The notes under the pieces were generated by a model. It was not told the DNA's origin and did no database searches. It saw nothing but the letters and a program-made list of their open reading frames with translations. A program made the position numbers and the translations under genes. From CAWGET01 sp963821715 (lineage in GTDB: Bacteria > Bacteroidota > Ignavibacteria > Ignavibacteriales > Melioribacteraceae): a stretch of 64,000 bases of DNA. This document shows positions 53,077 through 62,028 of this stretch, in pieces; within the stretch, counting starts at the first letter, position 1, and each line of letters starts with the position of its first letter. Location of the stretch: the NCBI GenBank assembly GCA_963821715.1, contig CAWGET010000001.1, forward strand, positions 310,001-374,000. Reading direction: 5' to 3'.

Positions 53077-54093
53077 ATGCGCGTATATTCTAAAAGCGAT
53101 TTAAATAACTATGAATTTTCACTGACATTTGATGATATAAGTCTAATCCCGACAGAAGTTTCACGGATAAAGAGTAGAAATGAAGCTTCGACCAAAACCA
53201 AATTTTTAGACGTTGATTTAAACGTTCCCGCTATTTCGAGTCCGATGGATACAGTCAGCGGATTGAATATGGTAGAAGCGCTAAACAATTACGGAGCTTT
53301 GGGAATTTTAAATAGATTTGACGCTTCTCTTGAAAGTTTTTTGGGAAACGGAAAAGAATACGATTTTGTTAAAGCTGTTTCAATCGGTTTAACTACGAGC
53401 GATGATGAAATTGCAAAATTGGCCGAGCGGAATGTTATAATATGCATTGACACGGCTAACGCTAATAATAAAACCGTTTTGGAAAAATGCGAAGAGATAA
53501 AAAATAAATACAATGCTAAAGTTATAGTAGGGAATATCGCTCACGGAAAATCATTGCAGGATTTGGTAAACGCCGGAGCAGACGCGGTGCGTATTGGGAT
53601 TGGCGGCGGAAGCGTCTGCACTACTTCGGTCCAAACCGGAATCGGGATTGGTCAGGTTTCATCGCTGCTGAATGTTTTTTACGCACGCGAAGAAAAAAAT
53701 CTCGACATCGAGTTGATAGCAGACGGCGGAATAAAAAATCCGGGCGACGTTGCGAAGGCAATTGCTCTCGGCGCAGACGTTGTAATGTTAGGAAGAATGC
53801 TCGCCGGAACAAAAGAGACTCCGAGCGAAGTGATTAAATATAATGATCAGCTGTGGAAAAAATATCGCGGCTCTGCTTCATTCGGAGTAAAAATGAAGAA
53901 CGAATTCATCGAAGGAGAAGAGACGATGATTCCGTATAAAGGTCCTGTTAAAACCGTAATTGATGGAATTTCCGACGGTCTGAAAAGCGCAATGAGTTAT
54001 ATGAACTGCCTTAGCATAGAAGAACTTCGCACCAAAGATAATTTTGCAGTTCTTAGCAACAGCTCATATTTGGAAAGATTGCCGAAGAAATAA
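53077..54093 (+). CDS. IMP dehydrogenase/GMP reductase family protein lacking CBS domains
   Basis: A 338-residue TIM-barrel enzyme. LTFDDISLIPTEVSRIKS opens it, ISSPMDTVSG and GALGILNRF follow, and the catalytic Cys is in GIGGGSVCTTSVQTGIG. ADGGIKNPGDVAKAIALGADVVMLGRMLAGTKE and the flap IPYKGPVKTVIDGISDGLKSAMSY (pieces) complete it. The length fits GMP reductase or a CBS-less IMPDH; bona fide IMPDH usually has about 490 residues with two CBS domains. Reductase (GMP to IMP) versus dehydrogenase (IMP to XMP) activity cannot be decided by eye. Confidence 0.85.
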   Translation: MRVYSKSDLNNYEFSLTFDDISLIPTEVSRIKSRNEASTKTKFLDVDLNVPAISSPMDTVSGLNMVEALNNYGALGILNRFDASLESFLGNGKEYDFVKAVSIGLTTSDDEIAKLAERNVIICIDTANANNKTVLEKCEEIKNKYNAKVIVGNIAHGKSLQDLVNAGADAVRIGIGGGSVCTTSVQTGIGIGQVSSLLNVFYAREEKNLDIELIADGGIKNPGDVAKAIALGADVVMLGRMLAGTKETPSEVIKYNDQLWKKYRGSASFGVKMKNEFIEGEETMIPYKGPVKTVIDGISDGLKSAMSYMNCLSIEELRTKDNFAVLSNSSYLERLPKK

Positions 54094-54118
54094 AGTAATT
54101 TCGTGTAAAATATTTTAT

Positions 54119-54162
54119 GTGTTAATCTGTGGTTTAATTTTTAAAATATCACAGATTAACAC
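54119..54162. repeat. Intergenic inverted repeat
   Basis: GTGTTAATCTGTG (54119-54131) and CACAGATTAACAC (54150-54162) are perfect 13-base arms around an 18-base AT-rich loop, followed by ACAGACT. It lies between two convergent genes and could stop transcription, but without a T run. Similar wording (ATCTGCG, CACAGATT) occurs near 58300 and 62525. Confidence 0.65.
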
Positions 54163-54174
54163 AGACTCTCACAA

Positions 54175-55188
54175 TTATTTTGTTCTTATCTCTTCCTGTT
54201 CAGGGTATCTGTCGAAGTATCTTTTGAAAATTTCACGATATTTTTGCGCAGATTTTTCAGGAAGTTTTTTACCGTCGAGATAAACTGTTTCATAATCGAA
54301 TTCTAAAGTATAACCTTCATCCTTATTTTTCAAAAGATTATCATCACGCAATTCGACTGTTATTTCGTCAGTAAATTCATTGATGTTTTCAAGATCGATA
54401 TCGAGTGACTCGAGTTCTTCTTTTGCTCGTTTAACATCTTCTTTCAATTTAGCTTTATCTATATTTATATCGATGTCGAGATCAAAATCCATATTTTCCA
54501 TCAGTTCTTCGGATAAATTTTTCGCGTCGCGCGCAATATCTTCGCTCATCATTTCTATGTCAATATTCATTGATGCTAACTCTTCTCGAGTTTTTTCTAA
54601 TTCCTTTTCCAGATTTTTCATTTCTTCTTTAAATTCTTTTGAATTGAAATGCATTCTGATTTCGCGAAGTTCTTCTTCGTCAATTAAAGAAGTTAAAGAA
54701 TCGGGTCTTCTTATTTTTATGCGGACTAATTCTTTGTTCAATCCCTTCAATCCTTCAAAGAGAGAACTGTCTATAGCAACGTCAATGTTAATGTTGCTAA
54801 GCGTTTCACGTAGCTCGTCGCCGTTAAAATCGACATTAATTTTAAGATTTCTCAATTCATCCGCCATCTCATCTAATTCTTTTTTTAGATGAGACATATC
54901 GATCCTTACGCTGTCAAAATTGTGCCGCGATCCTTTGCGGATTACTATATATGAATCTTCGGAATTTTCATCATCATTTAAAATGATTTTTGTTCTTTTA
55001 TTTTTGATTTTTACTTTTTGATGATCGGATTCTCCGGCGATAGATTCCTGCTTTAATTTATTCTTTTCTGTCTGCGCTTCAGGAGAAGAGCCGCACGAGG
55101 ATATGAATAAACCGGCAACAAGAAGCAAGAGAAATATCGAAATGTATTTAACGGTTTGTAATTTTAAATTATAACTTTTTGCGAACAT
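54175..55188 (-). CDS. Lipoprotein with long coiled-coil and acidic repeats
   Basis: A 337-residue protein from the ATG at 55188, preceded by GGGGGG; the frame is open 16 codons further but lacks such a site. The type II signal sequence ends GLFISSCGSS. From about residue 85 to 300 it repeats Leu-spaced acidic segments such as NLKINVDFNGDEL, NINIDVAIDSSL, NMDFDLDIDINIDKAKL and ESLDIDLENI, mixed with coiled coil. The tail YLDGKKLPEKSAQKYREIFKRY resembles a motif seen at the end of some BlaR1-like or antisigma-type Bacteroidota proteins, without a firm assignment. It would sit in the envelope. The acidic repeats might bind Ca2+. Confidence 0.6.
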   Translation of the reverse strand: MFAKSYNLKLQTVKYISIFLLLLVAGLFISSCGSSPEAQTEKNKLKQESIAGESDHQKVKIKNKRTKIILNDDENSEDSYIVIRKGSRHNFDSVRIDMSHLKKELDEMADELRNLKINVDFNGDELRETLSNINIDVAIDSSLFEGLKGLNKELVRIKIRRPDSLTSLIDEEELREIRMHFNSKEFKEEMKNLEKELEKTREELASMNIDIEMMSEDIARDAKNLSEELMENMDFDLDIDINIDKAKLKEDVKRAKEELESLDIDLENINEFTDEITVELRDDNLLKNKDEGYTLEFDYETVYLDGKKLPEKSAQKYREIFKRYFDRYPEQEEIRTK

Positions 55189-55279
55189 TATTATCCCCCC
55201 AGTTTTACGGATATAATTTTTTTGGAACTGATCCATAAATTAAGACGAAGGATGCGGTGAAAAGTTTTAAGAAGGGATA

Positions 55280-55326
55280 AAAAAAATCCCGCAGCATTCT
55301 AAAAATAATTAGAATAGGGCGGGATT
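55280..55326 (-). terminator. Rho-independent terminator after the SnoaL-like gene
   Basis: On the minus strand ATCCCGC and GCGGGAT enclose a second stem ATTCTAA/TTAGAAT, followed by a T run of eight. It lies about 60 bases past the stop of the gene ending at 55386. Confidence 0.85.
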
Positions 55327-55385
55327 AAATATATCAATTCAGATAAAAAGCTTTTAAAAAACTTTATTTTCTGTATTTATATTAT

Positions 55386-55988
55386 TTACATTGCATCGTC
55401 ATCTTCCATATCATCGTCGTCTTCATCATCTCCATCGTGCATTTTATCCTTGTGCATTTTGTCCATATCTTTATCTTGATCCATTTCTGACTGTTCTTGC
55501 ATTTGCTGCCAAGGATTGTTGTTAGTGTTCCAGGTTTCGACTTTTACTTTCCAACTACCGTCGGATTGTTTTTCATACACGGTAAGATATTTTCCGTTAT
55601 CAGTCCACGATTCCGCTCCTCCGTCCATCTCCATAGATAAATTGTATTTACCCACTTCGTAGGCGTAGTCGCCGCTGCTGAATACTTCGAGCGTTGTAAG
55701 CTCAAAGTCTTTCATTTTCATATTGTCGTTTTCATCCATTTCCATCTGCTTTTTCAATGCACTTTTGCCTTTTAACATCGGGTTGTAACTAGGCAAAGAA
55801 ATTACGTCATCTGCATACATTGCAAGTATGGCGTCATTGTTTTCATTTAACATTGCTTCAGCCATTTTATCATTCATTTTTTGGAATTCTTTTTTTAATT
55901 CCTGGTTATTTTCCTGCGCAAGCAAAGTTGATGTGCTGAATACTAGTAGAATTAAAAACAATACGGTTTTGCTGAATTGTTTCTTCAT
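55386..55988 (-). CDS. Exported SnoaL/DUF4440-like protein with acidic Met/His-rich tail
   Basis: A 200-residue protein from the ATG at 55988, which follows GGAGG by 5 bases. The signal peptide ends STLLAQ. The NTF2-like domain (about residues 25-150) has MNDKMAEAMLNENNDAILAMY, ADDVISLPSYNPMLKGKSAL and GSWKVKVETWNTNNNPW, typical of DUF4440 proteins. The last 40 residues are Met, His, Asp and Glu only in long runs (for example DMDKMHKDKMHDGDDEDD), a plausible low-affinity metal-binding tail. The function is unknown, and it is monocistronic. Confidence 0.75.
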   Translation of the reverse strand: MKKQFSKTVLFLILLVFSTSTLLAQENNQELKKEFQKMNDKMAEAMLNENNDAILAMYADDVISLPSYNPMLKGKSALKKQMEMDENDNMKMKDFELTTLEVFSSGDYAYEVGKYNLSMEMDGGAESWTDNGKYLTVYEKQSDGSWKVKVETWNTNNNPWQQMQEQSEMDQDKDMDKMHKDKMHDGDDEDDDDMEDDDAM

Positions 55989-56083
55989 AATTTCCTCCAA
56001 ATAATTTGTGGTTTATAATTTTGTGATAATTGGATCAGTTGTCTTATATAATATGCTTAATTAAATTATAAAGCAAGCAAAAA

Positions 56084-56713
56084 TTAATTGGAAATAAAAT
56101 AATACCTGAATCCGATTGTATAATTCATTCCTGTAAAAGGGGAGTTGAAGTGGACTACATATTTGTTGGAATGATTGTAAATAGCTTCTCCGTAAAGGGA
56201 GAGATTTTCGTCTTCAAATTTTTTCTCAATATTCGCACCGCCGAAATATCCGAATACTCCTTCGTTGTCAATCGACTGGATAATTTCGCCGCTAAGCAGT
56301 CTAGCTTCGTGATCGACGAGAGTGTAAGTTAATCCGCCGATAATTCCGAGATTTAGATTTTTGTTCAGATTAAATTTATACTGCAATCCGCCGTTATAAA
56401 TTAGCTGACTGAAAGAAGCGTTAACATCATTAACGGAATTATAAACATCGAACTCCGAACTAAAATATTTCACGTCGTAATCGGATTTTAACACGTAAGT
56501 GATTTTATTATAAAATTGAATATTTGAAATTAGCTGGGATTCCGAATCCGGCTCCGAACACAATTCCTGGAATTCCGTTTGCTGTTCTTACGCCTGAAGA
56601 CGACGAACTGTAAGCTCCGAAATGCGCCGAAATAAAAGGCGAATTTTTTTCCTGCGCGAAAAAGCGATGGACGAAAATAGATAACAGAATAATATATATT
56701 TAAATTTTTTCAT
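56084..56713 (-). pseudogene. Outer-membrane beta-barrel protein with two frame breaks
   Basis: The longest frame (56084-56563) starts without a ribosome-binding site in the middle of a barrel. Upstream on the same strand MKKFKYILFCYLFSSIAF starts a signal peptide at 56713. One T added in the T run near 56658 would read FAQEKNSPFISAHFGAYSSS, ending GAGFGIPANF; one A removed near 56535 rejoins NIQFYNKITYVLKSDYD of the main frame. With both repairs the gene has 210 codons: signal peptide plus a barrel ending GFRYYFISN with the terminal aromatic zone. It is broken in this sequence, by error or decay. Confidence 0.7.
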
Positions 56714-57108
56714 CGCTCAATCCGAAATATTGTTTTAATTTATGAATTGAACAGATAAACGGCAAGAGGAAAAGGATGGAAGTATTTTGATGTCGCGTGT
56801 AATAAGGTAATATAGCGTCTTGGACTGATTAAAGAAAGGTTTCGTTATTACGAATTTATTTCGGAATCTTAAAAAGTCTATTTTGAATTTTTTGAGACCC
56901 TGAAACAAGTTCAGGGTGACAATTATTTGCTTTTTAGAGAACTCGTTTTTTCAATTCGTTCTGTTGCAGAATATACATCATTTCAGTTTTTGAGACGGGA
57001 TATATCCCTTCTCTACAGAATTCTTGAAATGAAAAAATAAACAGCTTAGAAAAGCTATCATATTATTCCAAAAATTTAGCATATTTAATCTTTAAATTTT
57101 TCGGAATT
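56714..57108. other. Gene-free stretch with a repeat fragment
   Basis: No gene is seen. At 56899-56921 CCCTGAA and TTCAGGG form a hairpin followed by GTGACA, which looks like one end of the palindromic element found at 58124-58254. The rest is AT-rich and presumably includes the promoter of the EamA gene. Confidence 0.45.
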
Positions 57109-57999
57109 ATGGAAACTTCCCAAACAGAAAATAAACCCGGCTTTCAACTCTTTGTTCTGCTTTCTCTTTCGCTTATTTGGGGAAGTTCCTTCATCCTCAT
57201 AAAAAAAGGGTTGATGGCGTTTGATCCCGTTCAAGCAGGAACGATTAGAATTGTCGTCGCGAGTTCTGTTCTTCTTCCGGTTGCGCTGAAGAATTTCAAG
57301 ATATTTAAGGGTGACTGGAAAAGAATTTTTGCTCTCGGGATTATCGCTTATCTGCTTCCGGCAATTTTATTTTCTACGGCGGAAACAAATTTGAGCAGTT
57401 CGCTAGCCGGAATTTTAAATTCCTTAACTCCTATTTTTACGTTGATAGTCGGAGTCGCGGCTTTCAAAACCGGAATAAATAAAGGTCAGATCGTGGGTTT
57501 GATGATCGGACTGCTCGGTTCTGTTGGATTAAGTTTTATCGATTCGGGCGGGGGATTAGGTAAATTTAATTATTACGCGCTTTTTGTGATTGCCGCAACT
57601 TTATGTTACGGAATAAGCGGAAATATGGTTAAGAGTTATTTTATGCATATCAATTCGCTTAAGCTCACGGCGCTTGCTATGTTTGCGGTTGGACCTTTCG
57701 CGCTTGTCTATCTTCTATCAACTGATTTTATTTTTCTGCTTAAAACGGATTCGACTGCGTGGGAATCTTTAGGATATTTATTTTTACTCGGAACTTTCGG
57801 ATCGGCGGTTGCGCTGGTTATGTTCAACAAATTAATTCAGATGACTTCGGCTGTTTTCGCTTCAACGGTCACTTATCTTATCCCGATCGTCGCCGTAATA
57901 TGGGGAATAATAGACGGCGAAAATTTATACGCGATGCATTTTGTGGGAATGGCGGTGATTATTTTCGGAGTGTATATTGTGAATAAGTATAAGTATTAA
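57109..57999 (+). CDS. EamA/DMT-family transporter
   Basis: A 296-residue protein with ten hydrophobic segments in two EamA repeats. The first begins FVLLSLSLIWGSSFILIKKGL with the typical WGSSF and a conserved Pro region near FDPVQAGTIRIVVAS; the second starts near LGKFNYYALFVIAATLCYGIS and ends FVGMAVIIFGVYIVNKYKY. Members export amino acids, nucleosides or other metabolites; the substrate is unknown. It is a single gene flanked by repeat-rich spacers. Confidence 0.88.
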   Translation: METSQTENKPGFQLFVLLSLSLIWGSSFILIKKGLMAFDPVQAGTIRIVVASSVLLPVALKNFKIFKGDWKRIFALGIIAYLLPAILFSTAETNLSSSLAGILNSLTPIFTLIVGVAAFKTGINKGQIVGLMIGLLGSVGLSFIDSGGGLGKFNYYALFVIAATLCYGISGNMVKSYFMHINSLKLTALAMFAVGPFALVYLLSTDFIFLLKTDSTAWESLGYLFLLGTFGSAVALVMFNKLIQMTSAVFASTVTYLIPIVAVIWGIIDGENLYAMHFVGMAVIIFGVYIVNKYKY

Positions 58000-58123
58000 A
58001 TACGGCAGACGTGAGATGTGAGACGTCCGGCTTCGTCTTCGACTACGCCGCGACAAGCAAGATGTGAGACGGAAAGGCGAGAAGCAAATGATATGTCTAT
58101 CGTGTAAGGTCACAAAGACAAAT

Positions 58124-58254
58124 TGTCATTTCGACGAACCTGTCTGCCGCCAGCCTGCATAAGCAGACAGGGCAGGCGAAGTGAGGAGAAATCTTTGTTT
58201 TAATTCAATTTTAAGATTTCTCACCCGGCAAAAAGCGCCGGGTTCGAAATGACA
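58124..58254. mobile_element. Palindromic MITE-like element
   Basis: Ends TGTCATTTCGA (58124-58134) and TCGAAATGACA (58244-58254) are a perfect 11-base inverted repeat. Inside are nested pairs: CCTGTCTGC with GCAGACAGG (58139-58171), GAGAAATCTT with AAGATTTCTC (58186-58222), and CCCGGC with GCCGGG (58224-58242). There is no coding capacity. The layout suits a non-autonomous transposable or REP-type element. Confidence 0.6.
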
Positions 58255-58341
58255 CTACATAGTTGACCTGCACACTAAAGGCGTGTAGTTTTTAATCAGC
58301 GTAAATCCGTTTGATCTGCGTCATCCGAGTTCTATCTTTTT

Positions 58342-58369
58342 GTCAAACGTCAAATGTCAAACGTCAAAT
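58342..58369 (+). repeat. Short tandem repeat, 7-base period
   Basis: A 14-base unit GTCAAACGTCAAAT occurs twice in tandem, itself two variants of a 7-base unit. It is intergenic, downstream of the thioredoxin-like gene. Confidence 0.7.
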
Positions 58370-58407
58370 GGAAAAGCCAGATGCGAGAAAAATAAACGTA
58401 ATGCGTT

Positions 58408-59661
58408 TTATTGAACATAATTTTTGAAAAAATCCTCATAGATCATTCCTACTTTAATATAACGTTTACCGTCCGGAAATATCAATAAATTTGTTGGATA
58501 TCCCTTAATTCTAAATTTTTCTTCAATCTCTTGGGATAATAAAATATGGCTCCATTCCATATTATTTAGATTTATAAGATCGATAGCTTCTTCAAGATTA
58601 GTTGTATTTAAAAAACTAATGAGATTCAGTTTTGACGAAAATTTTTTATAAGCTTTTGTTAATACCGGTATCTCTTCTCGACATGGCAAACACCATTCTC
58701 CCCAAAAATTTAGAAGAAGAAAATCACCCTTAAAATTATCGAAGGTAATCGAGTCGCCATTTAAATCCACAAATTTTAATTGCCAAAATTCCTGTTCCAG
58801 CTCATATTTCTGTTTATCATAATTAATATCGCCTTTTAATCTAGAAAAATATTTTGTTGGTTCTTCTTTTGTTTCCTCAAGAAGGATCTCACTTCCATAT
58901 TTATCTATATGGCTAAGTTTATAATTTATTCCGTGAATTCTAAAAATATCTTTAAGCGCAAATATTTCTTCATTTTGTAAATAAGTTAATCTTTCGTCAT
59001 CATTAAGGTCAATTAATAAAAGATCGTCTTCATCATTAAATATTCCATTGTTATTATAATCAAATAGTCCTATATGCAAAAGGGTATCGTTGATATTTAA
59101 TTTCCCTCTCCGTAAAGCAACGCGATCATCAAAAAAATATGTTCTTCTTTCTCCAGTAAAATTCAAATCGCTATTAACTGAAGCAAACATAGCCGCAAAT
59201 TCAGTTAATAAATTACCCTCTTCATCTACAAAAATTTTATTGCTGGAATCGGGAATATTAGGTTTTCGAAATAAAATTAATCGAGTTTTTTGATTTTTAT
59301 CTGATTGATTGGTAATATCAAACCAGATTGAATTTTGGGAAAGTTTAAAATTAATCGGCGATCCATCATTTGTCAAATCTTCATCATTATTCAAATCAAT
59401 ATACATTTTATCGCTTGAATCAGTTTGAACAATAGCTATTGAAATTAGTTCATCGTTTTTTGATGAGAAGCTATAAAAAAGACTTAGAAATTTATCAGGC
59501 TTAATGTCAGCTGGAAACACAATTTTTTCTTTCGGCTTGTCGCTTAATATTTCTACGTGAAAGGATTCGTCATCCAATGTGGTCAAGCTATCTAATTCTA
59601 CTTTTATTTTTTGGGAGTATGAAAAACTAACGACAGAAAGAAAAATAACGATAAATTTCAT
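58408..59661 (-). CDS. Exported thioredoxin-like (TlpA/ResA-type) protein with long N-terminal domain
   Basis: A 417-residue protein from the ATG at 59661; an upstream TTG would precede the signal peptide by six charged residues. The signal peptide ends VSFSYSQ. Residues about 20-270 are a beta-rich, Asp-rich region with repeats such as YIDLNNDEDLTNDGSPINF, FDYNNNGIFNDEDDLLLIDL and DLNDDERLTY, which resemble calcium-binding DxNxDxxxxD loops (dockerin/EF-hand-like). The TlpA domain (about 285-417) has LLLNFWGEWCLPCREEIPVL with the redox CxxC. It likely works on envelope disulfides; the N-terminal domain is unassigned. Confidence 0.8.
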   Translation of the reverse strand: MKFIVIFLSVVSFSYSQKIKVELDSLTTLDDESFHVEILSDKPKEKIVFPADIKPDKFLSLFYSFSSKNDELISIAIVQTDSSDKMYIDLNNDEDLTNDGSPINFKLSQNSIWFDITNQSDKNQKTRLILFRKPNIPDSSNKIFVDEEGNLLTEFAAMFASVNSDLNFTGERRTYFFDDRVALRRGKLNINDTLLHIGLFDYNNNGIFNDEDDLLLIDLNDDERLTYLQNEEIFALKDIFRIHGINYKLSHIDKYGSEILLEETKEEPTKYFSRLKGDINYDKQKYELEQEFWQLKFVDLNGDSITFDNFKGDFLLLNFWGEWCLPCREEIPVLTKAYKKFSSKLNLISFLNTTNLEEAIDLINLNNMEWSHILLSQEIEEKFRIKGYPTNLLIFPDGKRYIKVGMIYEDFFKNYVQ

Positions 59662-59744
59662 TTGGTTTGTTCTCCGCAAGCCAGAGATAATTAAAGTTAG
59701 TTTATTACAAAAGTTTAAGAAATATTTAATTTAATAACAAACGG

Positions 59745-60422
59745 TTATTCTTTAATTTTATCCTTAAAAACTTCTTCAAATTTTTCTAATTTCGGAGTTA
59801 TGACAAAACTGCAATAAGGCTGATTTTTGTTCTCTTCGTAATAATTCTGATGATAATCTTCCGCGGGATAAAATTCTTCAAACTTGGTTATTTCGGTAAC
59901 AATCGGGTCGTCGAAGATTTCAGCTTCTTCCAATTTCTGTTTATACTTTTCCGCAGATTCTTTCTGCTGTTCATCGTGATAGAAAATTGCTGAACGATAT
60001 TGAGTCCCAACATCAGCGCCCTGCCGATTCAATGTGGTGGGATCGTGAGTCTTCCAAAATACTTCAAGCAATTCTTCAAACGAAATAATTTTAGGATCAA
60101 AAGTGATCTGCGTTACTTCCGCGTGTCCGGTTTTCCCCGACGTAACTTGATTGTAAGTCGGATTTTCAACATTGCCTCCCGAATACCCGGAAACTACTGA
60201 TTCAACGCCCTTCAATTTTTGAAATACTGCTTCTGTGCACCAGAAGCATCCGGAGCCGAACGTTGCTGTTTTAAGATTTTCAGAATTATTCATTTTCTTT
60301 CCTTCCGCCATTATTCTACTGTTATCAGAATCTGATGAATTATATAATAAGAGAAATCCCGTTAAAAGCGCAATAAAATAAATAGGCGTTAAGCTTCTTT
60401 TTGCAGTTTGGAGATTTTTCAT
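59745..60422 (-). CDS. msrA: Peptide-methionine (S)-S-oxide reductase, membrane-anchored
   Basis: A 225-residue protein. Residues about 14-28 form a hydrophobic signal sequence, so export to the periplasm is likely. TATFGSGCFWCTEAVFQKLKGV carries the catalytic Cys of GCFWC (about residue 58), and GYSGGNVENPTYNQVTSGKTGHAEV and FWKTHDPTTLNRQGADVGTQYRS (pieces) are diagnostic of MsrA. It repairs oxidised methionine in envelope proteins. No MsrB partner is fused or adjacent. Confidence 0.94.
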   Translation of the reverse strand: MKNLQTAKRSLTPIYFIALLTGFLLLYNSSDSDNSRIMAEGKKMNNSENLKTATFGSGCFWCTEAVFQKLKGVESVVSGYSGGNVENPTYNQVTSGKTGHAEVTQITFDPKIISFEELLEVFWKTHDPTTLNRQGADVGTQYRSAIFYHDEQQKESAEKYKQKLEEAEIFDDPIVTEITKFEEFYPAEDYHQNYYEENKNQPYCSFVITPKLEKFEEVFKDKIKE

Positions 60423-60489
60423 AGTTATTTATTTTATGATTAATTGTCCTTTTATACTGAATAAATTGGAAAATGTTTCAGAGAGTCGA

Positions 60490-60530
60490 AGGTCAAATGT
60501 CAAAGGTCAAAGGTCAGACGTGAGAAAGAG
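60490..60530 (+). repeat. Degenerate tandem repeat, 7-base period
   Basis: Units GGTCAAA, TGTCAAA, GGTCAAA, GGTCAGA and CGTGAGA follow each other, linking the GTCAAA and GTGAGA types seen elsewhere. It is intergenic, between msrA and the barrel gene. Confidence 0.65.
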
Positions 60531-60634
60531 AGATGCAGGGAGCCGGAAACGGAAAGTATTTCTGTTTATCAGCGCTATATTAGGTTTAAGAGTTCTTGCT
60601 GCCATTCCATTTTTCCACAATTCTAAATTTCTAA

Positions 60635-61220
60635 TTACCAGGCGTATCCAATATCGAATCGGAGAGCGGGAACGATTCCGCTGTAGTCAGAAAAAAGATC
60701 ATCGTTATCGGAAATTGTTCCTATATAATAATCAATTCCCAGATCCGAAGCCGATGGCAAAATCATCTCCGGGAAACCATTGCCATCCGAATAAAAGCCC
60801 AATTGAAAAAGGCTCTGTTTCCACATCTCCCGTTTTCAAATAATTATATGAAAAATTTGGCGCGGCGTAAAATCCGCGCAGACTTTTTCCTCCCGGATGG
60901 AATCTTAACTCGCCGTTTATGCCGATTCCATCAATTCCTTTAAATGTAGGAACTTGGATTCCGACTCCGAAAGCTAAATTAGGATTGACCGTATGATAAT
61001 AAGTTAAATTGTAAAAGATAAAAAATTTCAACGGGTTGATAATCAGAGCATTGTTACGCGGAGTAATGTTTTCGGTTTTCGAAATTGTGATTGATTCCGT
61101 ATAAGTTGTGTCGCCGGCCACCTTATCAATCTTTATTGTTTTAGCTTTAGTGCTGTCCTGCGCGTAAAAAACGTGCGCTGTTATAAACAAAGCAAAAATA
61201 CAAACTAGAATAATTCTCAT
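60635..61220 (-). CDS. Small outer-membrane beta-barrel protein, frame broken near the C-terminus
   Basis: The frame from 61220 reads a signal peptide (MRIILVCIFALFITAHVFYAQ) and beta strands such as NPNLAFGVGIQVPTFKGIDG, then stops after DDFAIGFGSGN at 60732. In the next frame the barrel continues as LGIDYYIGTISDNDDLFSDY and ends in PALRFDIGYAW, a good terminal beta strand with aromatic last residue, at 60635. Removing one base near 60742 gives a continuous 195-codon gene. Function is unknown beyond the outer-membrane fold. Confidence 0.7.
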
Positions 61221-61356
61221 TTTTCCCCCTTTGGATTAATCATTATCCGAGCCAATTTTATGCCGAAAAAATTTCTACATCAATAAACAAATTTACTGGA
61301 ATTTTAGGGAGATTAGAATAGTAAATGATACAACTGGATAGTTTTTAGTACAGGCG

Positions 61357-62028
61357 TTATTTCGATTTTCTCCTTCTAACTTTTAAGATATAAGCTCTCG
61401 CGTCGGGAGTTTTACAGCTCGTATCTCCATGATCAACTTCTACTTTTCCGATTTTATCCGCGGCTTCAAGAGCTTTCTTTTCCAAAACTTCGTTTCGCAT
61501 ACCGATCGCGATCAGCGCATTGTTCATCGCGTCCCGCGTTCTATTTTTTTTATGATGAATTTCATTCTTAATTATTTTAATCAGATCCAGAAAATATTTA
61601 TCGGGAAGTTCCATATTTTTCATCGCCAGATGAGCCCCCAGAAGCCAGCCGGTTCGCGCGGTCCATTCATCGTCAAGATTGATCCATTCTTCCATTTTTA
61701 CTTTTGCAGCGTCTGTAAGAAAAACAAATTTTGAAAACGCGTCCGAAATTATATAATTATCAAGATCTTCCGCCCAATTATCAATTAAGCTTTCTTTGGC
61801 TTTTTTCGGATCGGCAATCATCGTCGCCAGAATTCGCGCATCGTGATTTCCGCTTTCCCAAAGATTTTCCGCCAATTCGTGATCGCGTTTAATCTCTTTC
61901 TTCAGCTTCTTCAAATTTGCAAAACTAACTCCGAACATTTCTGTAAAAACTCCGTGACGGTTGTAAACTTTTCTACTCTGTTCGGACCCAAGTGATTTTA
62001 GTTTTTCAAAAATTTCCTCGGCTTTCAT
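61357..62028 (-). CDS. DNA alkylation repair (AlkD-like HEAT) protein
   Basis: A 223-residue all-helical protein. EEIFEKLKSLGSEQSRKVYNRHG opens it, and GNHDARILATMIADP, NYIISDAFSKFVFLTDAA and MNNALIAIGMRNE are the repeated helices of the AlkC/AlkD-type ALR fold, followed by a basic tail VRRRKSK. AlkD-type glycosylases excise N3/N7-alkylpurines, but this branch (DUF-like AlkD) may lack activity. It shares the ATGA overlap with the upstream VOC gene and ends the minus-strand pair. Confidence 0.8.
   Translation of the reverse strand: MKAEEIFEKLKSLGSEQSRKVYNRHGVFTEMFGVSFANLKKLKKEIKRDHELAENLWESGNHDARILATMIADPKKAKESLIDNWAEDLDNYIISDAFSKFVFLTDAAKVKMEEWINLDDEWTARTGWLLGAHLAMKNMELPDKYFLDLIKIIKNEIHHKKNRTRDAMNNALIAIGMRNEVLEKKALEAADKIGKVEVDHGDTSCKTPDARAYILKVRRRKSK

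Larger units (their letters stand above)
58000..58407. other. Repeat-rich intergenic stretch
   Basis: No gene is seen. It contains two blocks with a 7-base period around 58006-58072 (GTGAGA units), the palindromic element at 58124-58254, a segment like GATCTGCGTCATCCG at 58310-58326, and a 7-base-period array at 58342-58369. Confidence 0.6.

Noticed and set aside
54380..54892. Ser-rich frame of 170 codons opposite the coiled-coil lipoprotein
   Set aside because: It is a mirror of the Glu/Asp/Leu-rich gene on the other strand; the low-complexity Ser/Phe content is typical of such shadows.
58124..58254. Complete insertion sequence
   Set aside because: The element is too short and non-coding; it has inverted ends but no transposase.
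60436..60843. Plus-strand frame of 135 codons
   Set aside because: It overlaps the repeat array and the broken barrel gene; the reading is an antisense mix without a start site.
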